DNA of 30,929 nucleotides from Gnetum montanum (Eukaryota > Streptophyta > Gnetopsida > Gnetales > Gnetaceae): positions 68,203-99,131 of the forward strand of contig MNCI01029990.1 of assembly GCA_015680685.1 (NCBI GenBank). The letters are read 5' to 3'. The notes under the pieces are model-generated. The model did no database searches. It was not told the DNA's origin and saw nothing but the letters and a program-made list of their open reading frames with translations. A program made the position numbers and the translations under genes. Positions within the stretch are counted from its first letter, which is position 1. Every line of letters starts with the position of its first letter. This document shows, in pieces, positions 21,244-30,422 of this stretch.

Positions 21244-21966
21244 TCATTCCATGCATATTTGTCTGCTACTTCTAGTAGCTGTCAACCATGGGGTGTATAC
21301 CACTTGTTGTGTGGTTGCTACATATAGGCATCTTTGTTTCAAAGTTTCAAGGGCACACCTATTATATGGAGGCATTTCCTCCATGTCATCACCTGATGAA
21401 TCACTGTATGTGATGCATGGAACTTTCCTCTTCTCGATCTTTCTATAAATATTTATCTTAGATATTTCCAAGGAAAGATTGCAAATCCTAAGACATGCAT
21501 CTACTATACTAAGCCATGCCCTTCCCATTATAATTGGGAAGTCCCCTTCGTTGTTGTTGACTTCAATCACCAGGAAATCAGCTAGGTAAGACCAACCACA
21601 CATAGTGGTAATGATGTCCTCCACCAATCCCAAGGAAATGGTGATGTACTGGTCTACTAGCTCTAGTTGAACGTTGCTCTTCTTAAGTTGGGACAGGTTC
21701 CAGGCATGATACATCTCTTGTGAAATTAAGTTGACTCTAGAACTTGAGTCAAGAAGAGCCCTATGTGGTTCATTTTCAATGACTTGAAGGTAGATTAAGG
21801 GACTTCCAGGATTAGTTAGTTTCCTGGGAAGGTGGCCTACCTTGATCCAGTCAGTTATGGTATGTGTTAACATAACCATATGCATTAAGCTCTGTTGGAC
21901 TGAAGGGTACTCCAAAGTGTTAGATGGTGGAGGAGTGTACATGGGCTCAACCGCTTGTTGTTGCAA
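21244..21966 (-). pseudogene. Aspartic protease region of element A
   Basis: The longest uninterrupted coding stretch of the window, 240 codons from 21966. It runs from a Pro-rich linker (MYTPPPSNTLEYPS) into the protease: HRALLDSSSRVNLISQEMYH (active-site codons 21742-21750), LVDQYITISLGLVEDIITT, and DFPIIMGRAWLSIVDACLRI at the end. The catalytic triad reads Asp-Ser-Ser where B keeps Asp-Ser-Gly, so the enzyme is probably inactive. An acidic patch (SDSSGDDMEEMPP) and a Cys-containing tail follow, and the frame ends at 21244. Upstream, RRPFFR of gag lies in a neighbouring frame. The first ATG in the frame is not a true start; the protein was made as part of gag-protease. Confidence 0.82.
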
Positions 21967-24385
21967 GAATTTGTCTGGGCTTTTGGTTCTAAAGAAGGGT
22001 CTTCTCTTTTTACAGTTGTCAGAACTAGTAGCAGGTTGAATATATACAGCTCTCGCAGCGTGACATTGCTACAGTTAAGTAGGAAGTTCCCCTTGCATTA
22101 TTGGAGCAGGAGGTGTTATGGGAACTACTTGTGGAAGAGGTGTGGATGGATTAGTGTGGGTATGGAGTGTCTCCGAGAGGAGAAGGAGTCCTTCTGAAGT
22201 ACTCCCGAACTTGGGAGTGACGATGGGGAGTTGTGTGACTCATAGAGTAACTTGGAAGAATCGGCTGCTACACATAATATCCATAAGGGTTAGGTTGCCG
22301 GTAAGGGTACTGATGTTTTGGCAATGGCATCCCCCATGACTGTGGGTATTGCCACTGTTGATGCTGTCTGATGGATTTTGGTGGAGTTCCACTTGGATAA
22401 TATGTTAATGATTGGTGGAACTGCCTTGGGTTACCTTGGGGATAAGGTAACCTACAGGGGTGTTTTCCATTGATTAAGTCTTGGATTAAGTGCATACACC
22501 CCAGACTCTTATAGATGTGAGATGATTAGGCAACATCCCTTAGGATGGTCATAGTGGCAGATCTCACATCCACCATCATCGTTTATGTCTAAATCCACAA
22601 CCACATCGGAGTTAGTGATTTTCCCCTTACCCTTGTTATGTGCAGGGCCTTAATCTCTCCACTTTGTCTTACCTTTGTCACTACTTCGTTCCGCCTTAGA
22701 CTCTTCTACAATTTTTAAGACAGTTTCAATTTTAGAGTCTAAGGAACTCCATACGTCATCTACCTTAGCCACTATTTCTATTGTTAACTTTTGAATCAGC
22801 AAGGTTTTCCTGTTCACCAACTCTTTGATTGGTGACTCATCCTCTTCATCGCAAAATTTCACTCCCTTCTTTCGAAGAGAGGGATCATGGTTGTATTCTT
22901 CCTCACTTTCCCTTTTTCATAGCTCACCTTCTTCTTTTGCTACTTGCTCCAACAAGTGATGTACTTCATGGGCTCTAAGTTGTGAGAGTCTCCCTTGGGC
23001 ATAAGTCCCAAGGGTTCTTCTAGTTTCATGCCTTAGCCCATCCACGATGTGGTGAAGTTGATCCCGATGACCGTAACCATGGCCCAAGCAACAATGTAAC
23101 AATGTGTAACAGTGGGCCATGGCACATCCAAGGGTTCATAAGTACCTTGCTTCCAGCCTTGGATCTACTTACGCAAATTGGACACTCTGGAGTACGTTTG
23201 ATACTTATTGTTGAATAGTTCTAGCATCGTACTCCACCTCTTGATGGTTTCCGATTGTAAGGACTGGTACCAACTCTCTGCTTCTTTAGTGAGTGACCTA
23301 GGGAACAACTTAAGTTTTTGCTACTCATTTTCTATATTTTGCAAGGCACAGGCATCATGGAATGCCTGTAAATGATGTTGTGGATCTACGTTGTACCACC
23401 CCTCCCCCCCCTCAAAGCGTGGGATGTTATTCATGTCTAAGCTTTTGATCTGACTATCTTTTAAATCCCTTGTGAGAATTCTAACAGCCTCTGTTATATC
23501 AATCATACTTTGGATGGCAAGTAGGGGCTCATCATGATCATCTCTTTCATGATGCCTATGATGTCTTCATTATTCCCAACTTTCCCTTCGTCCTTGCCCT
23601 TGTCCTCTCTCTCGACTTTCCCATCGAGGTCTCTCATCTTTCCTACCTCTATCCTCATCATTGTGCTCATGGTGGCTGTGCCCAGATGTGGAAGGAAAGG
23701 GTGAGTGATGTGAATAAGGGGAAGAAGAAGGAGAACCATCGCCATGATGATGTTTCCTACCTTCTCTTCTGCTGCTCCAACCCTGATCATGATGATGATC
23801 TAAGTGCCTGTCCTTATCATGAGTGGTTGTTCCCTCTATGAACAATTGGTGTTCATGGGCATCAGAACCAGGGTTATGTATCATTGATCGTAGGTTCTGA
23901 TACCCAACCTCCTCACCATCGTTAGGAGGGGGAACATCATTTGCTAAAGAACCTGTTATAAGGGATTCCTCATCTCCTATTTCGCTAAGGACATGCGGAC
24001 CTTTACCCTTCAACAATGTATGTTGGCTCTCCTGTCTTGAGTCCCTCATATGTTGCAAAGCTGTGGGATGGTAATCCCTCATGTCAAAATCACCCATAAT
24101 GTATTCAGCATAAAATTCTGTCATGCCAATCTATGCCAAAGCACAAAGAAGCATGTTAGGAACTGCCCGATCTGGGAGAAATACTATGTTACCATGCAGA
24201 TCTCTCCAGCACATCTGTTCATCTTGATGGAAGATAAAAGTAAAATTGGGAATATACTCATCGAGATGAGTATATTCCATCCTATATTGCTGAGGAACTA
24301 GCTGATTTAGGTTATGTGTTTGTGATTGTCGATTGTTTCATGTATGGTCCTTAGATGGTGAGTTGCTCTTGTGAGAAGAAGACAT
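21967..24385 (-). pseudogene. gag of element A (decayed)
   Basis: Starts at the ATG at 24385-24383 (MSSSHKSN). The first 1,060 bases stay in one frame with a few stops, covering an N-terminal domain (HLDEYIPNFTFIFHQDEQM), a His/Ser/Arg-rich linker (23830-23570, with HHHDQG, SGHSHHEHNDEDRG and RERGQGQGRR), and the capsid core (NNIPRFEGGEGWYNVDPQHH then FHDACALQNIENE, to 23321). After frameshifts come RWSTMLELFNNKYQTY, a helical Lys/Glu-rich segment (22862-22650), the knuckle CEICHYDHPKGCC (22530-22568) and RRPFFR (about 21995-21978). Gag packages element RNA in virus-like particles in the cytoplasm. Part of the interval has competing short frames on the plus strand that are shadows. Confidence 0.8.
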
Positions 24386-24514
24386 TTTGATTTATCGGTG
24401 TGCTATTTCACCGTTATATAAATTCTTGTTTAATTAATTAATCCAAAGGTTCGTTTAGGCTCCCAACGATGTGAGTGATATCCTTTATGTCCTACTTAGC
24501 GCACAAACACTTAG

Positions 24515-24532
24515 TCCCTAGCAACGTTGTCA
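24515..24532 (-). other. Primer-binding site of element A (tRNA-Asp type, mutated)
   Basis: Minus strand TGACAACGTTGCTAGGGA lies one base inside the 5' LTR. The classic plant site TGGCGCCGTTGCCGGGGA, complementary to the tRNA-Asp 3' end, differs mainly by G-to-A and C-to-T type changes. Confidence 0.75.
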
Positions 24533-24533
24533 A

Positions 24534-25549
24534 TGATGAGTGGCGAGATACCCTTACACTCAACCATACGAAATGAGCGTAACACGCGCGATCTGGTCGA
24601 ACTCCATAGACTAAGTGCCTAAATTCCCCATGGAACACTTAGGGTTAATCATTCATTATCTTCCCAGACTTACTTGTGATTGTCATGGTGTATGGTTAAG
24701 TAAGTCCGAGGTATATGATTTTTATGATCTTTTATGTTTTATCTCCTATGCTATCGAGGTGAAGGGTTGGAGAAACTAACTAACTCTAACTAATGAACTA
24801 GGTCTAAATTACCTAGCATCAGCATCCATTCCCACTTACCATACACACCCTAAACCAATGCAACCGTGGCTACCAAATGCTAATCATTTCTAGGATCACC
24901 ACGCATAACGCACGTGCTCGAAGTGGTCGTACTAAGGCACTTAACTAGGAGAAAAGGGTTGAGAGAATCTAATCTAGCCTAAGTGCGATGAGCAGTTGAT
25001 TCCTTGACTAACCGTACACACCTTTGTGCATGACTACCACTGGGATTACCAAGCACAGATCCTAAATACGCCACTGGGTTACCAAGTAGTCATACTAGAT
25101 GCTCGTAATCAAGTCGTACTCATACCGCATTGCGATGAGCAACCGATTCCTTAACTATCCGTACACATCCTTAGATGCTCGTAATCAAGTCGTACTCATT
25201 CCACATTCTAGGAGTTTAAGGGTGAGAGAGAAAAAGCAATAAATAACATTAAAATAAAATCCTATTCCATGCACTAGAAGGTTTATCCAGGAAGTTTGTC
25301 TTTATTGCCGTACACAACTTGTGTTCAGGTACAATGTTGCTCGAATAAAGATCTGTTCACTTTAGGACTCCTACTACGGGCACATGAAAAATATTCTATC
25401 TCTAGAGTGATCAAACTACCAAAGTTTCCCTGCTTCTAGCCCAAGATGAGGAAACAAGGGAGAGCCGCCTCTTATTTATAGACTTGGCGGCGGACCGCGA
25501 TATCATGTATGCGATATCGCATGGGAGGACGCGATATCGCGTCTCATCA
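24534..25549 (-). repeat. 5' LTR of element A
   Basis: Pairs with 18451-19373. It carries a TATA box (complement of 25473-25480), an extra segment of about 78 bases at about 25125-25200 that repeats nearby LTR words (GATGCTCGTAATCAAGTCGT appears twice), and three palindromic GATATC blocks at the outer edge, including a 16-bp perfect palindrome at 25528-25543. Confidence 0.92.
25510..25543. repeat. CGCGATATCGCG palindromes at the U3 edge of A
   Basis: TGCGATATCGCA at 25510-25521 and GACGCGATATCGCGTC at 25528-25543 are perfect palindromes of 12 and 16 bases. A third, decayed copy lies just left (about 25496-25506). CpG is kept here although much of the region is CpG-poor. Confidence 0.85.
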
Positions 25550-25554
25550 AATAT
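25550..25554. repeat. Target-site duplication of A, right copy (AATAT)
   Basis: Identical to 18446-18450 on the other side of element A. Confidence 0.8.
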
Positions 25555-25687
25555 TAATGTGCTTATGTGATTATATTACTTGTGAGAATGATTTTGACCT
25601 TAGGGTTCATCTAACAATGTTAATAATGTTCATTAAGCCTAGATAGTGCACATTTTAAATGAAATGAGTCATTGGCAATTATGCCAA
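25555..25687 (-). other. 5' leader of element B with primer-binding site
   Basis: Minus strand directly after the 5' LTR reads TTGGCATAATTGCCAATGAC; its TGGCATAATTGCCAATGA part (complement of 25669-25686) aligns with the tRNA-Asp primer site and confirms that 25688-26604 is a 5' LTR. About 115 bases of AT-rich leader follow. The rest of the leader is the 21 bases just before gag at 18430-18450, on the far side of element A. Confidence 0.75.
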
Positions 25688-26604
25688 TAATGAGTAATTG
25701 AGGTGCCCCTATGTCCAATCATACAAATCACAAAGTGTTCACGCATGATTCAATCAAATTATATAGACTCTATGTATTTCAATACACTAGCCTTTTGGAA
25801 AGTGAACCTTGCCCCAATAGTCATTCGTTGTCTTCTCAATTACACTTGTGATGCACATGGTATGGTTAAGTGTAATCAAGGCATATGATTTTTATTATTT
25901 TATGTTTTATGTTCATGGTAGTTAAAATAGAGAAATGAAGTAATTTATTAACTAATTTTATTTAACTAATTAACTAATCTCTAACTAGTCCTAACATAAG
26001 TATCAGATCCCACTTTTCATACATATCATGAACCCATGTATCTATTGTTGGGATTACCAAGTGCTATGTTACTAGGCAAACTAAGCAATAACACTGCTAG
26101 GATTATCAAGCAAATACATATTTATGCTTAAAGTAGTCGTACATATGTGTTTAATTTATTTAGCTTAATTAATTAACTAATCACTTAAAATCTAATTTAG
26201 CTTAATTAATTGCATGATTAATGAAAAAAATAAATGCATAAATGAATCATTAATCTATTTCAACTACTACAAGGTTTGATCAAAAGGCTCATCTTTATTG
26301 TCATTTACACTAGTGTGTTTAGGTATAACAATTCTTGAATAAAGATCCGTATACTTTCTAACTCCTATTGCGTGCACTTAAAGAAATATTCTAACTCTCA
26401 AATGAAAAAACTATAAGAGCTTAGCTACAACTATTACTAGACCTCCATAAACACAATTGATGAGCATGCATTTATAGACTTTATTCAAGAGCTACATTGA
26501 TAGGGTCCCATAGATGTAGCAAATGCTACATTGACACGACCCTATCAATGGGACAACACCATGTAGACAAGGCCATCTCAATGTGACACAATGACAATTC
26601 ATCA
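25688..26604 (-). repeat. 5' LTR of element B
   Basis: Diverged relative of the LTRs of A and C, about 917 bases, minus orientation: starts TGATGAATTGTC and ends TTACTCATTA, where the plus-strand TG has become TA. Shared landmarks include the TTGGGATTACCAAG-like region, AATAAAGAT and a TATA-like TATAAATG (complement of 26469-26476). The U3 edge holds a 13-bp perfect inverted repeat (26495-26507/26538-26550) and an inner 7-bp stem (26514-26520/26525-26531). AT enrichment suggests long decay. The other LTR of B is outside the window. Confidence 0.8.
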
Positions 26605-27099
26605 GTAGATAATATAGGTTAATCACGAAGAATGATATCATGGATTCTTGGTAAAAGTTGTTGCAAATTCTAAATGTTAATTTCCAAGTATATTGTGGAA
26701 ATTGAAAAGTAAAAAAATGTGAAAATAAGTCTTCATAAAAAATGTAAAAATAAGTCTTCACTTCCATAAAGAAGGCATTAAGGAGAAATAATTCCCATAT
26801 GTTGAAGATGGGTATTAATTGAATGGCTTTGATGCATAAGATATCATAAAAATTCATATTTTTGGAAATGTGAGAACTTTTTAAATATCTCTCATTTTTA
26901 TCATCCAAAAATGTGGTAGTAATTATGTTTTTCAAGTCTTATTAAATCTATTATGAATAAGATCACTCTTGGTAATCATCTCATATACAACTTTGAAGTT
27001 AAAAAGAAAAATAGATGTGTCATCCTTTCAAAAAATATTTATAAAAGTATGATGCAAACTATTGTCAATTTTAAATAAATAATTAGATCATAATTAAAT
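26605..27099. other. AT-rich flank of element B
   Basis: DNA into which B inserted. The 26492-26935 minus-strand open frame crosses the LTR boundary and is not a real gene. It may be the decayed continuation of the LINE relic to its right, but no motif proves that. Confidence 0.35.
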
Positions 27100-27690
27100 T
27101 TTTAAAAGTTTTTCTTCTCATTCTATTCAAATCATAAAAGCTAGAAGCCTCCTACCATGTAATCCATCTATCATGAATATGTAAATAGAAAATTGTAGTG
27201 ATTTATAATTTGCTCCAAATGGTGCATAATCTAGATGAATGAATAGCCCAAGCCTCTTCATTAAAAGGAAGCCACCATGAACTAATTTTCTCTAGCATAT
27301 CTTATGAAACTTCGATATGATTATAATTCTAGTACTTACTAAGCATGCACCATGTCTTCCAAATTTTTTTAAGCATTGGAGAATTAAAAATAGAAATGGC
27401 CTAATGAAAAAAATAGTGAAGAAAATTATTAGAAGATCAACTATTATTATTTTTGGGTTTCCTTGCATAAGAAGGACAACCCAAACATCATCTCCATGAA
27501 TGCATCTTGTAATCCATTTTGCTAAGAGAGATACACCCTACTTATAATAATTAATGATGGCAAGTCCTCCATCTTTCTTAATAGTAATGCAAATATCCTA
27601 AGCAACTCTAGAAAAAATTGTGATACCATTAAACCAATGAATAATTTGATCAATTCTATCATAAGAATCTTTTGTAGGAGCCTAACAACT
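27100..27690 (-). pseudogene. Non-LTR retrotransposon (LINE-type) RT C-terminal relic
   Basis: One minus-strand frame from about 27690 reads DSYDRIDQIIHWFNGITIFS, then RVA-stop-DICITIKKDGGLAIINYYK and LLAKWITRCIHGDDVWVVLL. The pattern W-x(n)-C/I-x-PK-x-GGL-x-I then LLAKW is the region C-terminal to the polymerase core of plant LINE ORF2 and related proteins. Further along, SWWLPFNEEAWAIHSSRLCT and HDRWITW remain protein-like down to about 27130. Frames break repeatedly. The polymerase core itself was not found to the right, so the copy is truncated or rearranged. Confidence 0.5.
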
Positions 27691-28238
27691 ATTATGTTGT
27701 TTTATTATTTAATATATTCAAGTATTGTTGAAACTTTGTAATAAGATAAGCTTTCATAATTGAGTGAATATGGTTTTTATTTATTTATTTGAGTAAACAA
27801 CAAGGAATGGTATGTGGAGATGTGGTGTGTTAAAACACTTAATAGTATTTTAACATTAAACTAAAATAAACCTACATAAATCCAAGGTAAAACAATAGAT
27901 TTCCCATGTGTAATTAGAAAAATCATGTAGGTTAAAGAAGCTCTAATGAAGCATAAAGTCTTAAGATAAATTAAACTTCATTGGTATACACATTTTTCAT
28001 TAAATTGTTTAATTAAAATTATTCTTTGTGAAAAGAGTTGGTTGTTTTGTATCTTAGCTTTAAAAAGAGGCTATAATCTTTTCACGCAACTTTGAAGACT
28101 TGTCCATATTATCATGTTAATTATTTAAAAACCTACATTATTTTTACCTCATGAATTTAACTATTTTTACTTGTAGAATTTTGACGAAGGGATTTTTGCA
28201 AAGTTTGTAGTTTGGAATGACATCTACTCTAGAATGAA
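27691..28238. other. AT-rich intergenic DNA
   Basis: No protein-like frame, repeat array or element terminus recognised. Confidence 0.5.
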
Positions 28239-28300
28239 GTGTTAGCTAAGTGGAAAGAGTCTCAGCTTGGAAAACCCAGGTCATAAGCTCAATTTCAATG
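28239..28300 (+). repeat. tRNA-like segment (possible SINE remnant)
   Basis: GTGTTAGCTAAGTGGAAAGAG (28239-28259) resembles a pol III A box region and GGTCATAAGCTCAATTTCAA (28279-28298) a degraded B box, at tRNA-like spacing. Tail and duplications were not found. Confidence 0.35.
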
Positions 28301-28740
28301 GGCAATATTGAGTTATGGACATGAAAATTTTATAAAAGGAATTATGAAACTAGTGTTATAGATTTAAGAGGGTCTTAGACTTTACAAGAGTGATAGTTAC
28401 AAGAGCCTTACAAGTTATAATGACAATTGTTGTATACATCTTATTCCTTCTTCCATTTGTTGTATATATGCTTAAAAGATTTACCTTGACAAGATGTCTT
28501 CATTAAATGTGAATAACAGTGGATATACTTTCTCATATTCCAATCTTTCAAATAGTAAAGAAAGATTTTGAAGAGTATGTGAAAAACTATAAATTAGTTG
28601 TTGATTTATTAGTGATTTTAGTTAGCAAAAATTTAAACACCTTCACTTTGTAACAATTGCCATGTTGGCAAATTATTCTTGGCACATTGGCTAGAAACAA
28701 CAAACCCAAAGTATGTAATATAACAAAAAGAATATGTAAT
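28301..28740. other. AT-rich intergenic DNA
   Basis: No recognised feature. Confidence 0.5.
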
Positions 28741-28776
28741 TGTTAACACCCAATTTGGCCATGATTAATTATAGAT

Positions 28777-28792
28777 TATAACTCTATAATTT
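28777..28792. repeat. SINE target duplication, left copy
   Basis: TATAACTCTATAATTT, matching 28909-28924 at 15 of 16 bases. Confidence 0.75.
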
Positions 28793-28908
28793 TGTTTGTT
28801 TGTTTGTTTTATAGTCTAATTAGAACTTTATAACTTAGCATTGCCTACCAGAATCAAACCCATTACTTGAAACTTTCAAATCAAGAGTCTTACCATTAGG
28901 CTAATACC
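28793..28908 (-). mobile_element. Short tRNA-derived SINE
   Basis: A 116-base minus-strand insertion. The head has an A box TAGCCTAATGG (complement of 28893-28903) and a B box GGGTTTGATTC (complement of 28851-28861), 31 bases apart as in tRNA genes. A short unrelated body follows and the 3' end is an AAAC-repeat tail (complement of 28793-28811). Direct repeats of 16 bases flank it. It has no coding capacity and would have been mobilised by a LINE. The 3' tail is a short (AAAC)n run rather than pure poly-A, which may mark its family. Confidence 0.75.
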
Positions 28909-28924
28909 TATAACTCTGTAATTT
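28909..28924. repeat. SINE target duplication, right copy
   Basis: TATAACTCTGTAATTT, one mismatch to 28777-28792. Confidence 0.75.
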
Positions 28925-29330
28925 GACTTTTATCCAAACATGGCATTATGCCTACTATATAAGTAGATGCTTGGGTGCTCTTAGAAATCACAACATTACA
29001 AAATCAAAGGATGTGTAAAGAAAAATTCAAGTTGTAGTCTCTTCCTCTTGTTAAGCTTATTGTAATTCTTGAATTTAGAAGACTTAGAATTTCTAAGGCT
29101 TGTTAGTAGTTGAAGAAATTACTAAAAATTTTTGAAGAAAATTACATTGTTTGCATTGAAGTTATTCTCTTATTTTCTATCAATTTTTGTTGCTTTCACT
29201 TGGTTATTTATGTTTCTTCTACTTTCTATGCATTAAAAATCAACATATATTAATTACACCATGTTTAGATTTCATTTTACATTATGTCTAGGATTTATAT
29301 TTTCACATAAGGAGCAATTGTAATTTCTGC

Positions 29331-30340
29331 TCAATAGAATGATTATAGTACATAATAATTCCTATGATTATAAGTATTGAATTCTTATAACAATTGATGA
29401 TTTTCTATGGCATATACAAAGTTATTAATTATTGGTTTCCTATGGATTAGTATTAACTATATACTATCATAAACAAGGCACAACTAGTACTTGTTCTAGC
29501 TCTCTATTTTTTTAGTTATTTGTTATTATGTTTGGACTTTTTGTAACTCTAGGCTACATTCATGGGTTTTTCTTACCTTTCAGTGATATTTCAATTTTAG
29601 CTTCACTTACGAAATGACTAGGAATTTTACCTACTTATTCTTATGTGGGCTAGGCCATGTGAAGCTCTTTTAGCAATCCACAACTAGGTTACAATGTTCT
29701 TTAGTTTTTTTCTTTTTGCAACTTAGCTTTGTGAATCCTTTTCTTTTTCATTTTGGCATATGGACTCAATATACTTCCTTTTTCAATTTTTGGTCCTCAA
29801 TGTTTTAATCTTCATTTTGGATGTTTGGCATATCCAAAACTCACAATTCCAAGATAGTTTACTTAGGACTATGTTACAAAGTTTTTGGCTTTATGAGTCC
29901 AAATAAACTAGGACCGATATTTCTTCTCAAATATCATTTGAAAGACCTAGGAGATCTTCTAGAACACACATTATGGGTGTCTTTTCTTCATTATCTTCTT
30001 GTATTTACAACTTGGTGCTCTGACCTTTCTTAGTCTTACAAGCCATCTCGTCGTTATCCCTTTGGCTTACAATCACTTTTCTTCTTGTTCCATGATACCA
30101 AATGATGATTCTTACAAGGTATGGTTGAGAGCTCCTTTATATGTTATGAGTGGTTGTAATTGTTAAGCTTGGAATTTCAATTTAACTTGAATGTCAAAAA
30201 TTTTTAATTAAAGCACAAAATTTAAGCTAAAGCTTCAAGATACTCTTAAATACCCTTTTCTTGCCTCCAAAGCTTTTTAAAATTTTTATTATTGTTCCCT
30301 AAAAATTAAAATAAAATATGGAATACAACTTTACTAAAAC
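29331..30340. other. AT-rich intergenic DNA
   Basis: No gene recognised. TGATACCA at 30093-30100 is complementary to the core of an initiator-Met primer site and is followed by TG two bases on, but no LTR pair supports an element. Confidence 0.45.
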
Positions 30341-30422
30341 ACCGTGAAAAATTACGGGTCGGCCTCAGGCAAAGATTCGCAATTCAAGCGAGAGCGCGCT
30401 CCAGCTTCGTTCCAGGACGAGT

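Larger units (their letters stand above)
18451..25549 (-). mobile_element. Element A: Athila-like gag-protease LTR retrotransposon inserted in the leader of B
   Basis: Complete minus-strand element of about 7.1 kb with an AATAT target duplication: 5' LTR 24534-25549, tRNA-Asp-type primer site 24515-24532, gag from 24385, protease to 21244, a short tandem repeat (20898-21013), a 751-N assembly gap, 3' noncoding DNA, polypurine tract at 19374, and 3' LTR 18451-19373. Only about 1.9 kb including the gap separate protease from the 3' LTR, which is too little for RT, RNase H and integrase (about 2.5 kb in B) if the gap size is right. It therefore looks non-autonomous. Its closest visible relative is B, a plausible type of polymerase donor. 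Confidence 0.88.
28741..29330 (+). repeat. Possible old LTR fragment
   Basis: Begins TGTTAACACCCAATTTGGCC, a start typical of plant LTRs, and has a TATA box CTATATAAG at 28955-28963 about 215 bases in (about 80 of which are the SINE insertion). No matching end, primer site or partner copy is visible, so the right boundary is a guess. Confidence 0.35.

Noticed and set aside
21116-21448. 110-codon plus-strand frame
   Set aside because: Antisense shadow of the protease region of element A.
18451-25549. A and B as tandem elements sharing one LTR
   Set aside because: AATAT flanks A on both sides and B has its own LTR plus primer site at 25669-26604, so A is a separate insertion.
26492-26935. 147-codon minus-strand frame
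   Set aside because: Crosses the end of the B LTR, has no family motif and is AT-rich low complexity.
30093-30110. Copia-type primer site and LTR on the minus strand
   Set aside because: TGATACCA followed shortly by TG is suggestive, but the match stops after eight bases and no second LTR or coding region supports it.
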